A program made the translations under genes and the position numbers. Shown in pieces: positions 32,643 to 43,501 of a DNA stretch of 64,000 bases. A model generated the notes under the pieces. The model saw nothing but the letters and a program-made list of their open reading frames with translations, did not search any database and was not told where the DNA came from. How positions within the stretch are numbered: the stretch's first letter is position 1; every line of letters starts with the position of its first letter. Origin of the DNA: Dyella sp. 2HG41-7 (lineage in GTDB: Bacteria; Pseudomonadota; Gammaproteobacteria; Xanthomonadales; Rhodanobacteraceae); contig NZ_JAJEJV010000004.1 in NCBI RefSeq assembly GCF_021390675.1, positions 3,410,001 through 3,474,000 on the forward strand, in the 5' to 3' direction.

Positions 32643-33404
32643 TTATTTCTTCTCGCCCGCCAACTTCGCCATCCGCTGCGCATCCGCAAGAATCCCATGC
32701 AACATGCGCAACTCCCGCTCGTCCATCTGCGCGCGCTGAAATAGCTTGCGCAGGCGAAGCATGATCATCGTTGGCGCACGGCCCTTGTGAAAATCGATGT
32801 CGTCCAAGGTCTGCAGCAGATGTTCGTAGAAGCGCTCCATCTGCGCCGCATCGGCCGGCGGTTCGTCGTTCAGGGGTGGTGGCGAAGGTAATTTTTCGCC
32901 CAGCAATGCAATGCGTAACTCGTACGCCATCACCTGCACGGCCTGCGAAAGATTGAGCGAACTGAAATCGTCCACGCTGGGAATGCGCACCATCGCGTGA
33001 CAACGCGCCAGTTCGTCGTTCTCAAGACCGGTGCGCTCGTTGCCAAACACCAGCGCCACTTCCTCGCCGCGCTCGGCTGCGGCCAACGCCTGTGCCGCCG
33101 CTTCGCGCGGCGTGAGTTCCGGCAGATTCACGCCGCGACGCCGTGCGGATAACCCAAACGCTATCCGCGTTCCGGCCAGCGCATCGACCAGCCCGTCATG
33201 CACGCCTGCGCCTTCCAGCACATCGTCCGCGCCTGCCGCCATGGCCGACGCTTCGCGATCGGGAAAGCGGTGCGGCGCGACCAGGTTCATGCGGGAAAAA
33301 CCCATGGTCCGCATCGCCCGCGCCGCGCTGCCGATATTGCCCGGATGGGAGGTGCGAACGAGGACGAAACGAAAGAGGCCAGGCAGATCGGAGGCGACGG
33401 TCAT
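32643..33404 (-). CDS. trmJ: tRNA (Cm32/Um32) 2'-O-methyltransferase
   Basis: A SPOUT-class RNA methyltransferase that modifies position 32 of the tRNA anticodon loop. Motifs: FVLVRTSHPGNIGSAARAMRTMGF at the N-terminus, VALVFGNERTGLENDEL and the trefoil-knot SAM site IPSVDDFSSLNLSQAVQVMAYELR. A C-terminal helical extension (MERFYEHLLQTLDDIDFHKGR) is typical of TrmJ. I start at ATG 33404 (253 residues); the frame continues 73 codons upstream without family support and over the suhB promoter region. It is divergent from suhB, a frequent pairing. Confidence 0.94.
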   Translation of the reverse strand: MTVASDLPGLFRFVLVRTSHPGNIGSAARAMRTMGFSRMNLVAPHRFPDREASAMAAGADDVLEGAGVHDGLVDALAGTRIAFGLSARRRGVNLPELTPREAAAQALAAAERGEEVALVFGNERTGLENDELARCHAMVRIPSVDDFSSLNLSQAVQVMAYELRIALLGEKLPSPPPLNDEPPADAAQMERFYEHLLQTLDDIDFHKGRAPTMIMLRLRKLFQRAQMDERELRMLHGILADAQRMAKLAGEKK

Positions 33405-33603
33405 GCGAAGAACGATGCGCGTTGAGGGGTGGCAAGGATAGTCGACCGCCGGGGATTTCTGGGCAAATGGGAGGCCGCAAAGCGCAAAATTTCCAGCTGT
33501 CGCGGGTGTTTGCAAGGCTTTCGCACCACCCGTCCCTCGCCCCGAACCTCGCGCTCTGCTACCATTTCCGGCCGTTAACCCGTTCTTTTGCCAAGCCAAA
33601 GCC

Positions 33604-34407
33604 ATGACCAGACCCGCCGTCAACGTCGCGGTACGTGCCGCGCGCTCCGCCGGTAACGTGATCCTGCGTTACATGAACCGTATCGACGGCCTCAATGTCG
33701 TTGAAAAGCAACGCATGGACTTTGCGTCCGAGGTCGACAAGCTGGCTGAGGCCGAGATCGTCAAGGAACTCCGTCGCGCCTACCCCACCCACTCGATCCT
33801 CGCCGAGGAAAGCGGCAGCACGGGCAAGGGGCCGCTGGTCTGGGTGATCGATCCCCTCGACGGCACGCACAACTACCTGCGCGGCATTCCGCATTTCAGC
33901 GTCTCCATCGCGCTTCTCGACAAAGGCGAGCCGGTGTACGCGGTGGTGTTCGATCCGTTGCGCGACGAATTGTTTACCGCAAGCAAAGGCGATGGCGCGT
34001 ATCTCAACGATCGCCGCATTCGCGTCAGCAAGCGCGAAAACCTCGTCGGCGCAATGATCGGCACCGGCTTTCCGTATCGCCAACGCGCGCATCTGGATTC
34101 GCAACTCGCGATGACGCGCGCGCTGCTGACGCAAGCCGAGGACATTCGCCGCTCGGGTTCGGCCGCGCTCGATCTCGCCTACACCGCAGCCGGCCGCTAC
34201 GACGGCTTCTTCGAAATCGGGTTGAAGCCGTGGGATATGGCCGCCGGCGTACTGCTGGTCCGTGAAGCGGGCGGTCAATACTGCGATTTCGCAGGACGCG
34301 ACGGTATTCCTGAAAGCGGCAACATCATCGCCGGCAATCACTTGTTGGTGAAAGCGATGACCGAAGCAATCGGCGCCAATGCGACGCCGGCGTTGTTGAA
34401 AGCCTGA
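33604..34407 (+). CDS. suhB: Inositol-1-monophosphatase
   Basis: A 267-residue Mg2+-dependent phosphatase that also acts in rRNA transcription antitermination in E. coli. Motif [20 protein letters not shown] with the metal-binding Asp pair, the upstream acidic SILAEESG, and motif [19 protein letters not shown] are complete. Length matches the family. It stands alone between a divergent trmJ and an intrinsic terminator. Confidence 0.95.
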   Translation: MTRPAVNVAVRAARSAGNVILRYMNRIDGLNVVEKQRMDFASEVDKLAEAEIVKELRRAYPTHSILAEESGSTGKGPLVWVIDPLDGTHNYLRGIPHFSVSIALLDKGEPVYAVVFDPLRDELFTASKGDGAYLNDRRIRVSKRENLVGAMIGTGFPYRQRAHLDSQLAMTRALLTQAEDIRRSGSAALDLAYTAAGRYDGFFEIGLKPWDMAAGVLLVREAGGQYCDFAGRDGIPESGNIIAGNHLLVKAMTEAIGANATPALLKA

Positions 34408-34422
34408 GGTTTATCGCTCAAC

Positions 34423-34449
34423 AAAAAAGGCGCCGTCAGGCGCTTTTTT
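34423..34449. terminator. Rho-independent terminator, bidirectional
   Basis: A-run (34423-34428), stem GCGCC (34430-34434) / GGCGC (34439-34443) with loop GTCA, then T-run (34444-34449). Because both runs are present it can end suhB on the plus strand and the VOC gene on the minus strand. Confidence 0.9.
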
Positions 34450-34450
34450 A

Positions 34451-34789
34451 TCAGGGCGACGAATCGCGCAAACCGAGATTGAACGTCATGCCGAACGGAT
34501 CGCGAAGATAACAGCGCGGAACGGCGGGGTCTTCTTCGATCAACGTGCATCCGGAAGCGAGCAAAGCCTGTTTCGTTGCCTGCACGTTCTGCACCAGAAA
34601 ATCGAAAACTGGTCCATGTGCTTCGCCTTTTTCTACGTAAAGGCGAAACGAGCCGGTTTCGAATCCCATCATGGTGTCGCTGCGATACACCACCTCGAAG
34701 CCCAAGGTCGATGTGTAAAACGCGATGGCCGCAGGCCAATCGTCAGTGCGGATGATGATGTCGCGCGAGGAACGAATGGAAGCTGTCAT
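34451..34789 (-). CDS. VOC family protein
   Basis: A 112-residue glyoxalase/bleomycin-resistance-fold protein. It has the typical paired beta-alpha-beta-beta-beta units: DIIIRTDDWPAAIAFYTSTLGFEVVYRS and the C-terminal CYLRDPFGMTFNLGL. Enzymatic role unknown. AAGGAG eight bases before ATG 34789 fixes the start over an earlier GTG. It forms a likely operon with the two genes upstream on the minus strand (ABM-fold and PhnB-like proteins). Confidence 0.85.
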   Translation of the reverse strand: MTASIRSSRDIIIRTDDWPAAIAFYTSTLGFEVVYRSDTMMGFETGSFRLYVEKGEAHGPVFDFLVQNVQATKQALLASGCTLIEEDPAVPRCYLRDPFGMTFNLGLRDSSP

Positions 34790-34816
34790 GTCGATCACTC
34801 CTTGAGCGCAATGCGC

Positions 34817-35131
34817 TCAGTGCGATGCTTGTTCCGCGACCACGTCGAAGTGCTGCACTTCAGGCTCGAATTCCAGCAGAAACCCCGAGTCTTCCGGGTA
34901 ATACTTCGCGCTCAGAATATCGTCGCCGGCGAAAGCGCGTATCGCCTCCTCGGACGACCAATGCGTAACGGTGAGGAAATGCGAAACATCGCCGTCGTCG
35001 CGTCGCAGAATTGCGACATCGATATTGCCGGAAACCGAACGGTAATCGGAAATCGCGCGGTCCTTCAGGAATATCGCGTATTCGTCGGCGCGCTCGCGCG
35101 ATGTTCGGCCATGCCAGATACGGCAGATCAT
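34817..35131 (-). CDS. Antibiotic biosynthesis monooxygenase-fold protein
   Basis: A 104-residue protein of the dimeric alpha-beta barrel (ABM/YgiN-like) type: ICRIWHGRTSRERADEYAIFLKD, FLTVTHWSSEEAIRAFAGDD and KYYPEDSGFLLEFEPEVQHF. These small proteins include quinol monooxygenases and heme-degrading enzymes, but many have no known activity. AAGGT precedes the ATG. It sits between two VOC-fold genes on the same strand, 27 and 38 bases apart. Confidence 0.85.
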   Translation of the reverse strand: MICRIWHGRTSRERADEYAIFLKDRAISDYRSVSGNIDVAILRRDDGDVSHFLTVTHWSSEEAIRAFAGDDILSAKYYPEDSGFLLEFEPEVQHFDVVAEQASH

Positions 35132-35169
35132 GCGAATTACCTTGTTGAAGAGATGCAGCGTTCCCTAAA

Positions 35170-35568
35170 TCAGTTGGGCAAGTTGAGTTGCCACGATACG
35201 CCGAATCGATCGTTGACCCATCCGAATTTTTTGCTGAACCCGTAGTTGTTCAGCGGCATCAGCTCCTTGCCGTCCGCCGCCAGTTGCGCAAAGGCGTGAT
35301 CCAGATCGGATTCGTCATCCAATTCGATAAACAGCGACATCGACGGCGTGAAGGTAAAGCCATGCTCGATCGGACTGTCCGAGCAATAGAAAGGTCGCCC
35401 ACACAGCGTAAAGGAAGCGATTTTTATCGATCCCTCTGGGCCGGATTCGCCCGCGCGGTAACGCAAAATCGAATCGATATGCGAGCCGTCGAACAGCGAT
35501 ACATAAAACGTCATCGCTTCTTCGGCGGCGCCTTCAAACATCAGGAACGGGGTGATGGTCTTGGCCAT
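35170..35568 (-). CDS. PhnB-like VOC family protein
   Basis: A 132-residue protein of the PhnB/YjdN type of VOC fold (sometimes mislabelled as 3-demethylubiquinone methyltransferase). Visible features: ITPFLMFEGAAEEAMTFYVSLFDGS, IKIASFTLCGRPFYCSDS and the C-terminal FGWVNDRFGVSWQLNL. GAGGAG before the ATG marks the start. It is the first gene of the small three-gene set. Confidence 0.88.
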   Translation of the reverse strand: MAKTITPFLMFEGAAEEAMTFYVSLFDGSHIDSILRYRAGESGPEGSIKIASFTLCGRPFYCSDSPIEHGFTFTPSMSLFIELDDESDLDHAFAQLAADGKELMPLNNYGFSKKFGWVNDRFGVSWQLNLPN

Positions 35569-35597
35569 GCATCGACTCCTCGCGCTAATGCGTTGTC

Positions 35598-36293
35598 CTA
35601 GGAACTTTCACGCAGCAAACCTCGTAAAAACGGCACCGTCACGCGGCGCTGAGCCGCTAGCGACGCTTGATCCAATCGGTCGAGCAGATCGAACAATGCA
35701 CCCAGATCGCGTGCATAACGCGCGAACAGCCAATCGAGCACGGAGTCGTCCAGTTCGATGCCGCGCACGGCGGCTTGGCGCTTGAGAACTTCGCGGCGTT
35801 CGTCGTCGTCCAACGGTTTCAACACGAATTGCGTGCACGCGCCGAGGCGAGAGCGCAGATCGGGCAGCGTCAGCGCAAGTTGTGTCGGCACCGCTTCGGC
35901 GGTAAAAATAAGCGCAGTGCCTTCAGCACGTGCGCGATTGTAAACATCGAACAAGGCGTGCTCGGCGTCGCGGCTGCCCGCAAGCGCATCGAGATCGTCC
36001 AGCGCGATAAATTGGCTGCCCACCACGCCACGAATAACGGCGGCATGATCGCTCAATTTCTTCAACGGCAGATACTGCACGGTGCGCCCTGCTTCGTGCG
36101 CGGCCTGACACGCGGCCATCAGCAAATGACTCTTACCGCTGCTGGCGGCACCGCTCAAATACAGCCATGGCGCCCCGGATTGCGTAGCCAGCGTTTGCAC
36201 GGCCGCTAACGCGGGCGCGTTGACTCCCGCGTGGAAATGCTCGAAACGCTGGCGACGCGGCCAGCGCAATCCCAACGGAAGCTGTGCCGTCAT
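35598..36293 (-). CDS. hda: DnaA regulatory inactivator Hda
   Basis: A 231-residue AAA+ protein related to DnaA domain III. With the sliding clamp it stimulates DnaA-ATP hydrolysis and prevents re-initiation. The N-terminal QLPLGLRW is the clamp-binding motif. The P-loop is the degenerate LSGAASSGKSHLL. Walker B ALDDLDAL and the sensor region PDLRSRLGACTQFVL follow. Its ATG overlaps the stop of the AI-2E transporter gene (ATGA), so translation is coupled. Confidence 0.93.
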   Translation of the reverse strand: MTAQLPLGLRWPRRQRFEHFHAGVNAPALAAVQTLATQSGAPWLYLSGAASSGKSHLLMAACQAAHEAGRTVQYLPLKKLSDHAAVIRGVVGSQFIALDDLDALAGSRDAEHALFDVYNRARAEGTALIFTAEAVPTQLALTLPDLRSRLGACTQFVLKPLDDDERREVLKRQAAVRGIELDDSVLDWLFARYARDLGALFDLLDRLDQASLAAQRRVTVPFLRGLLRESS

Positions 36294-37444
36294 GGTTTGC
36301 TACTGTCTTTGACGACTTCGACATGTGCGCCGTTTTCAGACTTCGAATCCACCACCACGTCGACTTCCGCAATTACGGTGTCGGGCGCACCTTCCTCCGT
36401 ATAAAGGTCGCTTTGCTGGTAACGCTGCGCGAGATAACGCAGCAGCACCAGAATCACCGAAGCCGCAGGCAACGCAAGCAGCACACCGAGAAATCCGAAC
36501 AGATACCCTCCGGCCAGCACCGAAAAAATCACGGCGACCGGATGCAGGCCGATTTTTTCGCCGACCAATCGCGGAACCAGGATGTAGCCTTCAAGCAATT
36601 GACCGACGACGAAAACACCGACCACCAGCAACACATGCGTCCAATCGCCATGCTGCACTAACGCCGCGATGATCGCCGCGACAAAGCCGGTGATAAAACC
36701 AAGATACGGCACGAAACTGAGCAAACCGGCCACCATGCCGATCAGCGGACCGACTGAAATGCCCACCAGCGTCAACGCCACGCCGTAGTAGATGGCGAGC
36801 GCCAGCATCACCAGCAATTGCCCGCGCACGAACGCACCGAGCACGGCGTCGGATTCGCGCGCCAGATGCGCCACGGTTGGTTCGACCGAACGCGGCAACA
36901 TGCGATCGATCCACGCAACCAGGCGATCCCAATCGCGCAGCAGATAAAACCACACCACCGGAATCAGCACGAGATTCGTCAACCACGCCACCACGCCGAT
37001 GCCGGAGCGCGAAAGCGTGCCGATCACGCTGCCGATGGAACCGATATGTTCCTTGATCTGCGCCATCAGGCGATCGGTATCGAAAGCCTTGGGATCCAGA
37101 TGCAACTTGGCCTGCAACCATGGCAACGCCGTGTCCTTGGCCCATTCCACGTAGCGCGGAAAGTTGAGCACCAGATTTTCGATCTGGCGCACGATCAAAG
37201 GCACCAGCAACAGCAGCGCCGCAGCGATCACCAGAATCAACACCACGAACACGATGCTCACGGCGAGCGAGCGTCCCAAACCCAGGCGCTCCAGACGATT
37301 GGCCAGCGGATCGCCCAGATACGCCAGCATCGCGGCGACGGCAAACGGCATGAGCACAGGCGCGAGCAACCACACCAGCAACCCGATGGCTACGATGATC
37401 GCCAGCATCTGCCAGCGGCGGGATGTCTCTTGGCTTATGGACAC
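36290..37444 (-). CDS. AI-2E family transporter (PerM-like)
   Basis: A multi-pass inner-membrane protein (384 residues with this start). Family marks are the helix pair LAIIVAIGLLVWLLAPVLMPFAVAAMLAYLGDPLANRLER, the central soluble part, and the C-terminal segments GPLIGMVAGLLSFVPYLG and LVPRLVGEKIGLHPVAVIFSVLAGGYLFGFLG. Members transport the autoinducer AI-2 or act as Na+/H+ antiporters; which applies is unknown. The start is uncertain: no ATG precedes the first helix, so I chose a GTG at 37444; a TTG at 37504 is also possible. Confidence 0.85.
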   Translation of the reverse strand: MSISQETSRRWQMLAIIVAIGLLVWLLAPVLMPFAVAAMLAYLGDPLANRLERLGLGRSLAVSIVFVVLILVIAAALLLLVPLIVRQIENLVLNFPRYVEWAKDTALPWLQAKLHLDPKAFDTDRLMAQIKEHIGSIGSVIGTLSRSGIGVVAWLTNLVLIPVVWFYLLRDWDRLVAWIDRMLPRSVEPTVAHLARESDAVLGAFVRGQLLVMLALAIYYGVALTLVGISVGPLIGMVAGLLSFVPYLGFITGFVAAIIAALVQHGDWTHVLLVVGVFVVGQLLEGYILVPRLVGEKIGLHPVAVIFSVLAGGYLFGFLGVLLALPAASVILVLLRYLAQRYQQSDLYTEEGAPDTVIAEVDVVVDSKSENGAHVEVVKDSSKP

Positions 37445-37531
37445 GAAGAATTTGCCGTTGGTGGGAGAGCAGTGAAAGTGTGGCCCATGTAGCGGGCCGT
37501 TCAAAGTCTTGCGCGTGAACGCAATCGCACG

Positions 37532-38110
37532 CTACCGAGATCGAAACGCCAACCAGGCCCGGCGTGACCAACGGACCACGTAATCCAGGCCGCTCGCCGC
37601 GCAAAGCACTGCCACCAGCCACACGAACCAACGTGCGGGTGGCGCCGGCCATTGCGCCAGCATCAGCAGCACGGCCAATAGGTACACGATCTGCATCAAT
37701 GTGCAGGCTTTCGAAAGCAGACTCGGATGCGGCTCGATCGGGCCAATCAACATTCGCCAGAACAGCGCGCCGGTGGCGATCACCACGTCGCGCCCGCAAA
37801 CGAGCCAAGCGAGCCAAACCGGCGCAAACCCAAGCCACGCCAAAATCACGAAACAACTGATTAGCAGCAACTTGTCGGCGATCGCGTCGAGCATGCCGCC
37901 GAGCCGACTTTGCCAGCCGAAATGACGCGCGAGAAAACCGTCCACGCCATCCGACACGCCCGCCACAGCAACCAAAATCAGCGCGGATGACCAGCGCTCA
38001 TGCCACAGCAGCCAGCAGATGGGCGCCACGAGCAACACCCGCAACAACGAGATGGCATTGGGCAAATGCCGCCAGGGCGATCGCGACGCAAGCGGCATCG
38101 CCACGGCCAT
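37532..38110 (-). CDS. CDP-alcohol phosphatidyltransferase
   Basis: A 192-residue membrane enzyme of the family that joins CDP-diacylglycerol to an alcohol. The catalytic motif D-G-x2-A-R-x8-G-x3-D-x3-D is present: DGFLARHFGWQSRLGGMLDAIADK. About five hydrophobic segments follow. Its size fits the PgsA-like group, so it may make phosphatidylglycerophosphate, but it could use another alcohol. It lies 5 bases after the DUF2066 gene on the same strand. Confidence 0.88.
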   Translation of the reverse strand: MAVAMPLASRSPWRHLPNAISLLRVLLVAPICWLLWHERWSSALILVAVAGVSDGVDGFLARHFGWQSRLGGMLDAIADKLLLISCFVILAWLGFAPVWLAWLVCGRDVVIATGALFWRMLIGPIEPHPSLLSKACTLMQIVYLLAVLLMLAQWPAPPARWFVWLVAVLCAASGLDYVVRWSRRAWLAFRSR

Positions 38111-38114
38111 GACA

Positions 38115-39107
38115 TCAATGCAGCCAGCGCAGGCTTGCGTCCGCGCCGTCGTGAGAGCTGCCTTCCATCATGCGGCCGCCCGCCGTGAGATTGGCGACCA
38201 GCCCGTCCAGCGGCATGCCGGCTTTGACGGCGAACAGCACACCATCGTCCTGCGCGCCCAGCGTGGTGATGGTTTGCACAGAAGGATCGGCATGCAGGGT
38301 GGACAACAAGTTGGCGTAATCCATCGCCGAATGCAGACCCGACACCCACAACTTTGCGTTGATCTGGCTGGAGCCGATCACGTTGAGCGCCTGACCCAGA
38401 CGATCCGTCGCGCCTTTGCCCGCATCGGCGAACAGGCCGTTTTGATCGTTGCCTTGCGCGGCCCAGTGTTGCGCCTGGCCGCCGCTGATCAGCGTCCAGT
38501 CGGCACCGTTCGCATGAAGATCGCCGATCAGCACCAGACCGGTGTGATAAATGCGGCTGATCGCCGAGAGCGCGGCGGGATCGGCCGAAGCAAGCTTGCC
38601 GAGATCCGGCAGCTGCGCAGGATCGCCGTAGCTCACCTGATAGCCGTGCTGACTGATTGCGCTGCTGAGCGCGCCCAATCCGTCCTTTCCAAGCACCTTG
38701 CCGTCGCTCCCTTTCACCACCACCAGCAACGGTGGCTTGACGCCCGCGGATGTGGCGCCCAGCTGCGTCACGAGCCGCTGCACCGCGCCCTGATCGAAGC
38801 TGACGTTGAGCGTGAAGGTAGGCGGATTGCCGCCGTTACCCTGGTACTGGAACTGCTTCACGATGCCGGCCGCGTTTTGCATGGCTTCGGGATAGCCGCT
38901 CTTGGCGCTAAGGTCCTGACCGCCCGACACGCGCACAAGCACCTGCCCCAGCGCTGTCTGGAAGGCCTGATTGCGTTGCGCCGCGCTGGTGTCGGTCACT
39001 GGCACGAGGACGGTGTAGGGGGAGGTCGTCTGGCTCCGGGCGACTGGGAGCAGCCCCAGCACCAGACCAAACAGCGAAGTTGCGATCAGCAGGCGTGAAA
39101 GACGCAT
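38115..39107 (-). CDS. DUF2066 domain protein, exported
   Basis: A 330-residue protein with a signal peptide ([20 protein letters not shown], cleavage near ARS) and the DUF2066 pattern: [74 protein letters not shown]. The function is unknown. It is consistently found beside purM in pseudomonads and xanthomonads, as here. I start it at ATG 39107 where the signal peptide begins; a longer frame reaches across the divergent purM start. Confidence 0.85.
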   Translation of the reverse strand: MRLSRLLIATSLFGLVLGLLPVARSQTTSPYTVLVPVTDTSAAQRNQAFQTALGQVLVRVSGGQDLSAKSGYPEAMQNAAGIVKQFQYQGNGGNPPTFTLNVSFDQGAVQRLVTQLGATSAGVKPPLLVVVKGSDGKVLGKDGLGALSSAISQHGYQVSYGDPAQLPDLGKLASADPAALSAISRIYHTGLVLIGDLHANGADWTLISGGQAQHWAAQGNDQNGLFADAGKGATDRLGQALNVIGSSQINAKLWVSGLHSAMDYANLLSTLHADPSVQTITTLGAQDDGVLFAVKAGMPLDGLVANLTAGGRMMEGSSHDGADASLRWLH

Positions 39108-39204
39108 GAGTGGGCCATGTTCAGACTTGGGGGATCGAACAAAAGTCTGCCCAATCCGACCCCCAACGTCTATCATTGGACGTTTCTTCAACGTCAGGTT
39201 GGCC

Positions 39205-40233
39205 ATGTCCGACGCCCTCACCTACCGCGCCGCAGGCGTGGACATCGATGCCGGCAATGCCGTGGTCGAACGCATCAAGCCGCTCGTCAAGCGCACTTTC
39301 CGGCCCGAAGTCATGGGCGGCCTGGGCGGTTTTGGCGGCCTGTTCAATCTCGGCACCCGCTTTAAAGAGCCCGTGCTGGTGTCGGGCACGGATGGCGTGG
39401 GTACCAAGCTCAAGCTGGCGCAACAATTGAACCGTCATGACACGATCGGCATCGATCTTGTCGGCATGTGCGTGAACGATGTGCTGGTGCAAGGCGCCGA
39501 GCCGTTGTTCTTCCTGGATTACTTCGCCACCGGTAAGCTGGACGTGGACACCACCGTCGCCGTGGTCGGCGGCATCGCGAAAGGTTGCGAACTGGCCGGT
39601 TGCGCCCTGATCGGCGGCGAAACGGCGGAGATGCCGGACATGTATCCGCCGGGCGAATACGACCTGGCTGGCTTCACCGTCGGTGCGGTGGAAAAAGATG
39701 CCTTGATGAGCGGCGACAGCATCGTCGGGGGCGACGTCGTCCTTGGCGTCGCATCGTCCGGTCCGCACTCGAACGGTTACTCGCTGGTGCGCAAGATCGT
39801 CGAACGCGCAGGCAGCCCGTTGGATCTGGACGTGGGCGGCGTAAAACTCGCCGACGCGCTGATGGCGCCCACCACCATCTACGTGAAGGCCATGCTGGAC
39901 CTGCTGAAATCCGTGCCTGTGCACGGCATGGCGCATATCACCGGCGGCGGCCTGAAAGAAAACATTATCCGCGTCGTGCCCGATGGTCTTGGCTTGCAAC
40001 TCGATGCATCCGCCATCGTGTTGCCGCCTGTGTTCGATTGGCTGATGCGCGAAGGCAATGTGGCGCGCGAAGAAATGTGGCGCACGTTCAACTGCGGCGT
40101 GGGCTTCACCGTGTTGTTGCCGCGCGATGCCGTGAGCGCTGCGTCCGCGTTGCTGAAGAAGCACGGTTTGGCTAGCTCGGTGATCGGCGAAGTCGTGCCC
40201 GCCAAGGGCGACGAACGCGTACATATCGGCTGA
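39205..40233 (+). CDS. purM: Phosphoribosylformylglycinamidine cyclo-ligase (AIR synthase)
   Basis: Catalyses the ATP-dependent ring closure of FGAM to AIR, the fifth step of purine synthesis. The 342-residue product has [18 protein letters not shown] at the N-terminus, the [14 protein letters not shown] loop, [25 protein letters not shown] and [14 protein letters not shown], and [21 protein letters not shown] 39205 is the family start. purN follows after a 95-base gap that holds a hairpin repeat. Confidence 0.97.
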   Translation: MSDALTYRAAGVDIDAGNAVVERIKPLVKRTFRPEVMGGLGGFGGLFNLGTRFKEPVLVSGTDGVGTKLKLAQQLNRHDTIGIDLVGMCVNDVLVQGAEPLFFLDYFATGKLDVDTTVAVVGGIAKGCELAGCALIGGETAEMPDMYPPGEYDLAGFTVGAVEKDALMSGDSIVGGDVVLGVASSGPHSNGYSLVRKIVERAGSPLDLDVGGVKLADALMAPTTIYVKAMLDLLKSVPVHGMAHITGGGLKENIIRVVPDGLGLQLDASAIVLPPVFDWLMREGNVAREEMWRTFNCGVGFTVLLPRDAVSAASALLKKHGLASSVIGEVVPAKGDERVHIG

Positions 40234-40277
40234 TTGCGAAAAACCGCTTTCAGACGCTGACACCGTCGCAAGATTTG

Positions 40278-40313
40278 CCCCTCACCCCAGCCCTCTCCCC
40301 ATAGGGGAGAGGG
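40278..40313. repeat. C/T-rich hairpin repeat between purM and purN
   Basis: CCCCTCACCCCAG is followed by a perfect ten-base stem CCCTCTCCCC (40291-40300) / GGGGAGAGGG (40304-40313). The same unit recurs at 59877-59912, and in reverse orientation at 59780-59815. It lies inside the purM-purN operon, so it may lower purN expression or protect the purM mRNA end. Confidence 0.7.
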
Positions 40314-40328
40314 AGTAAATAAAACGCC

Positions 40329-40991
40329 ATGTCATCACCGCTTCGCATCGCAGTACTCGCCTCCGGACGCGGCAGCAATTTCGCTGCGCTGCTGGCGGCG
40401 CGCGAGCGCGGCGAATTGGCGGTCGAGTTTGTGCTTGTCGCCAGCGACAAAGCGGATGCCACCGTGCTTGCGCTGGCGCAAACCGCAGGCATTCCCACGC
40501 TTGTACTCAATCCACGCGATTACGCGGAACGCCGCGACTACGACATCGCATTGTTCGATCGCATTGCGGTCAGCAAACCGGATTTGATCGTGCTCGCCGG
40601 CTTTATGCGCATCATCGACGGCGATGCGTTGAAACCGTGGGCCGGAAAGATGATCAATATTCATCCTTCGCTGTTGCCCAAATATCGCGGCATGCATACG
40701 CATCGTCGCGCACTGAAAGCGGGCGATGCCGAACACGGCGCCAGCGTGCACTACGTGACGGCCGAACTCGACGGCGGTCCTGTCATCGCGCAAGTAACGC
40801 TTGCGATCGAATCGGGCGACACCGAAGACACGCTCGCCGGCAAGCTGCTTCCGCTGGAACACCGCCTGCTTCCTGCCGTGGTTGCGTGCATTGCCGACGA
40901 CCGGCTTGCGCTTGGCGATCAAGGCATTGCCTTCGACGGCGAGCTGCTTCGCAAACCTTTGCTGTGGACCGGCGGAAAACTGGTTCGCTGA
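40329..40991 (+). CDS. purN: Phosphoribosylglycinamide formyltransferase
   Basis: Transfers the formyl group of 10-formyltetrahydrofolate to GAR, the third step of purine synthesis. The N-terminal VLASGRGSNFAALL binds substrate phosphate. Catalytic residues are Asn110 and His112 in INIHPSLLPKYRGMHTHRRAL and Asp148 in ELDGGPVIAQ. The 220-residue length fits the family. Confidence 0.96.
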   Translation: MSSPLRIAVLASGRGSNFAALLAARERGELAVEFVLVASDKADATVLALAQTAGIPTLVLNPRDYAERRDYDIALFDRIAVSKPDLIVLAGFMRIIDGDALKPWAGKMINIHPSLLPKYRGMHTHRRALKAGDAEHGASVHYVTAELDGGPVIAQVTLAIESGDTEDTLAGKLLPLEHRLLPAVVACIADDRLALGDQGIAFDGELLRKPLLWTGGKLVR

Positions 40992-41033
40992 CCGCCATCG
41001 AACGTTCAGAATTCCGGCGTACACTGCCGACCC

Positions 41034-41741
41034 ATGCGCACACTCAACCCTGCTCGCTCTGTTCTCGCCGGCCTCGCGTTGGCCGTCCTCACCACATCCG
41101 CGTTTGCCGCTCAGCCGACGCCGTTCACCGCGACGTATCAAGTCTCGCGCGAAGGCGAAGCGATGGGCGAAGCGACCATTACACTGAAATCGCTGGGCAA
41201 CGGCGAATTCGAATACAGCAACCAGATTCACGGAACGTCCGGTTTGGCCGCGATGCTCGGCGCCAACTCCAGCGACGTTACACGCTTTCGCTGGAACAAC
41301 AACGCACCCGAAACCGAAACCTACTCGTCCAAGGTTTCTGCGCTGAAAACCAAGCAACGCACGATGCAAGTGGATTGGAATACCAAGCAAGTCAGCGTGG
41401 ACGAAGGCAAAGGCGTTACCAATTACGCCGCCGCGCCGGGCATGGTGGATCGAAACACGATGTCGTATGCGCTTGGTTTGGCGCTGCGCGCCGGCAATCA
41501 GAACGTAACGCTGCCCGTGGGCGTCAAACAGCGCGTTGAACAGCAACAGTTCAAAGTGCAAGGCACCGAAGCGGTCGATGTGCCAGCAGGCAAGTTCCAA
41601 GCGGAGCGCGTCTCGCGCACCGATTCGGACAAACACTTCGACGCGTGGTACGTGCCCAAGCAATATCCGTTGCCGGTAAAGATCGCGCAGAGCGATGGCG
41701 GCAATCTGACGTTGCAGCTCGTGCATTACAGCACGCCATAA
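41034..41741 (+). CDS. DUF3108 domain protein, exported
   Basis: A 235-residue periplasmic protein with a signal peptide (cleavage after AFA). The body matches DUF3108: [37 protein letters not shown] and the C-terminal [36 protein letters not shown]. Predicted to be a beta-rich lipocalin-like fold. The function is unknown. It is often found downstream of purN in this bacterial group, as here (42 bases). Confidence 0.87.
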   Translation: MRTLNPARSVLAGLALAVLTTSAFAAQPTPFTATYQVSREGEAMGEATITLKSLGNGEFEYSNQIHGTSGLAAMLGANSSDVTRFRWNNNAPETETYSSKVSALKTKQRTMQVDWNTKQVSVDEGKGVTNYAAAPGMVDRNTMSYALGLALRAGNQNVTLPVGVKQRVEQQQFKVQGTEAVDVPAGKFQAERVSRTDSDKHFDAWYVPKQYPLPVKIAQSDGGNLTLQLVHYSTP

Positions 41742-41750
41742 CGCTTTTGC

Positions 41751-41780
41751 TCGTCATCCCAGCGAAAGCTGGGATGACGA
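41751..41780. terminator. Palindrome between convergent genes
   Basis: A perfect 13-base stem TCGTCATCCCAGC (41751-41763) / GCTGGGATGACGA (41768-41780) with a GAAA tetraloop. It lies ten bases after the DUF3108 stop and ten before the murA stop. Its CGTCATCCC arm is related to the terminal repeats of the element at 7226-7385. Likely a bidirectional terminator derived from a dispersed repeat. Confidence 0.75.
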
Positions 41781-41789
41781 TATGAAACA

Positions 41790-43058
<1,269 letters not shown>

Positions 43059-43095
43059 TTAAATAAATGCGAGGCCGGAGCTGACTGCGCCGCCG

Positions 43096-43335
43096 TTATC
43101 GGCGCGCAGCGACTTCTTCCGGCGTCAATGTCTTGAGCGCGAGCGCGTGGATCGCGCCCCCCATGAGGTCGCCCAACGTGGCGTACACGAGACGGTGGCG
43201 CGCTAGGGGCAATTTGCCCGCAAACTGCGCGGCCACCACTTCGGCCTCGAAGTGCACGCCGTCGTCACCCTGCACGCTCGCCTTGGCGCCCGGCAGGCCG
43301 GTTTCGATCATTGCCTGGATGCTGGCTGCGTCCAT
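43096..43335 (-). CDS. BolA family protein (IbaG-like)
   Basis: A 79-residue BolA-fold protein of the IbaG type, which pairs with monothiol glutaredoxins to bind [2Fe-2S] clusters. Characteristic parts are the N-terminal ASIQAMIETGLPGAKASVQGDD, HFEAEVVAAQFAGKLPLARHRLVYATLGDLM and IHALALKTLTPEE. The conserved histidine of the RHRLVY motif is present. It sits directly before murA, as ibaG does in E. coli. Confidence 0.92.
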   Translation of the reverse strand: MDAASIQAMIETGLPGAKASVQGDDGVHFEAEVVAAQFAGKLPLARHRLVYATLGDLMGGAIHALALKTLTPEEVAARR

Positions 43336-43501
43336 CGGTTACCCATTTACTAAAATACTGAACGCCCACCGCCGGCCAGTTCAGGGCGAGCCATTGGCGT
43401 CGGGCATCAAGATAGAATGCGAATATGCCATGTTAATGGAAATCCGCTGTCGCAGAAACGACATCACTGTCGATTCCCTGTCCAGCTGCCCCTGAGGACG
43501 C

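Noticed and set aside
39121-40263. 380-codon minus-strand frame antisense to purM
   Set aside because: It is His/Arg-rich with no family pattern and mirrors the codon bias of purM on the other strand.
40335-41726. 463-codon minus-strand frame over purN and the DUF3108 gene
   Set aside because: Two well-supported genes lie on the plus strand here; the frame is open only because of high GC codon use.
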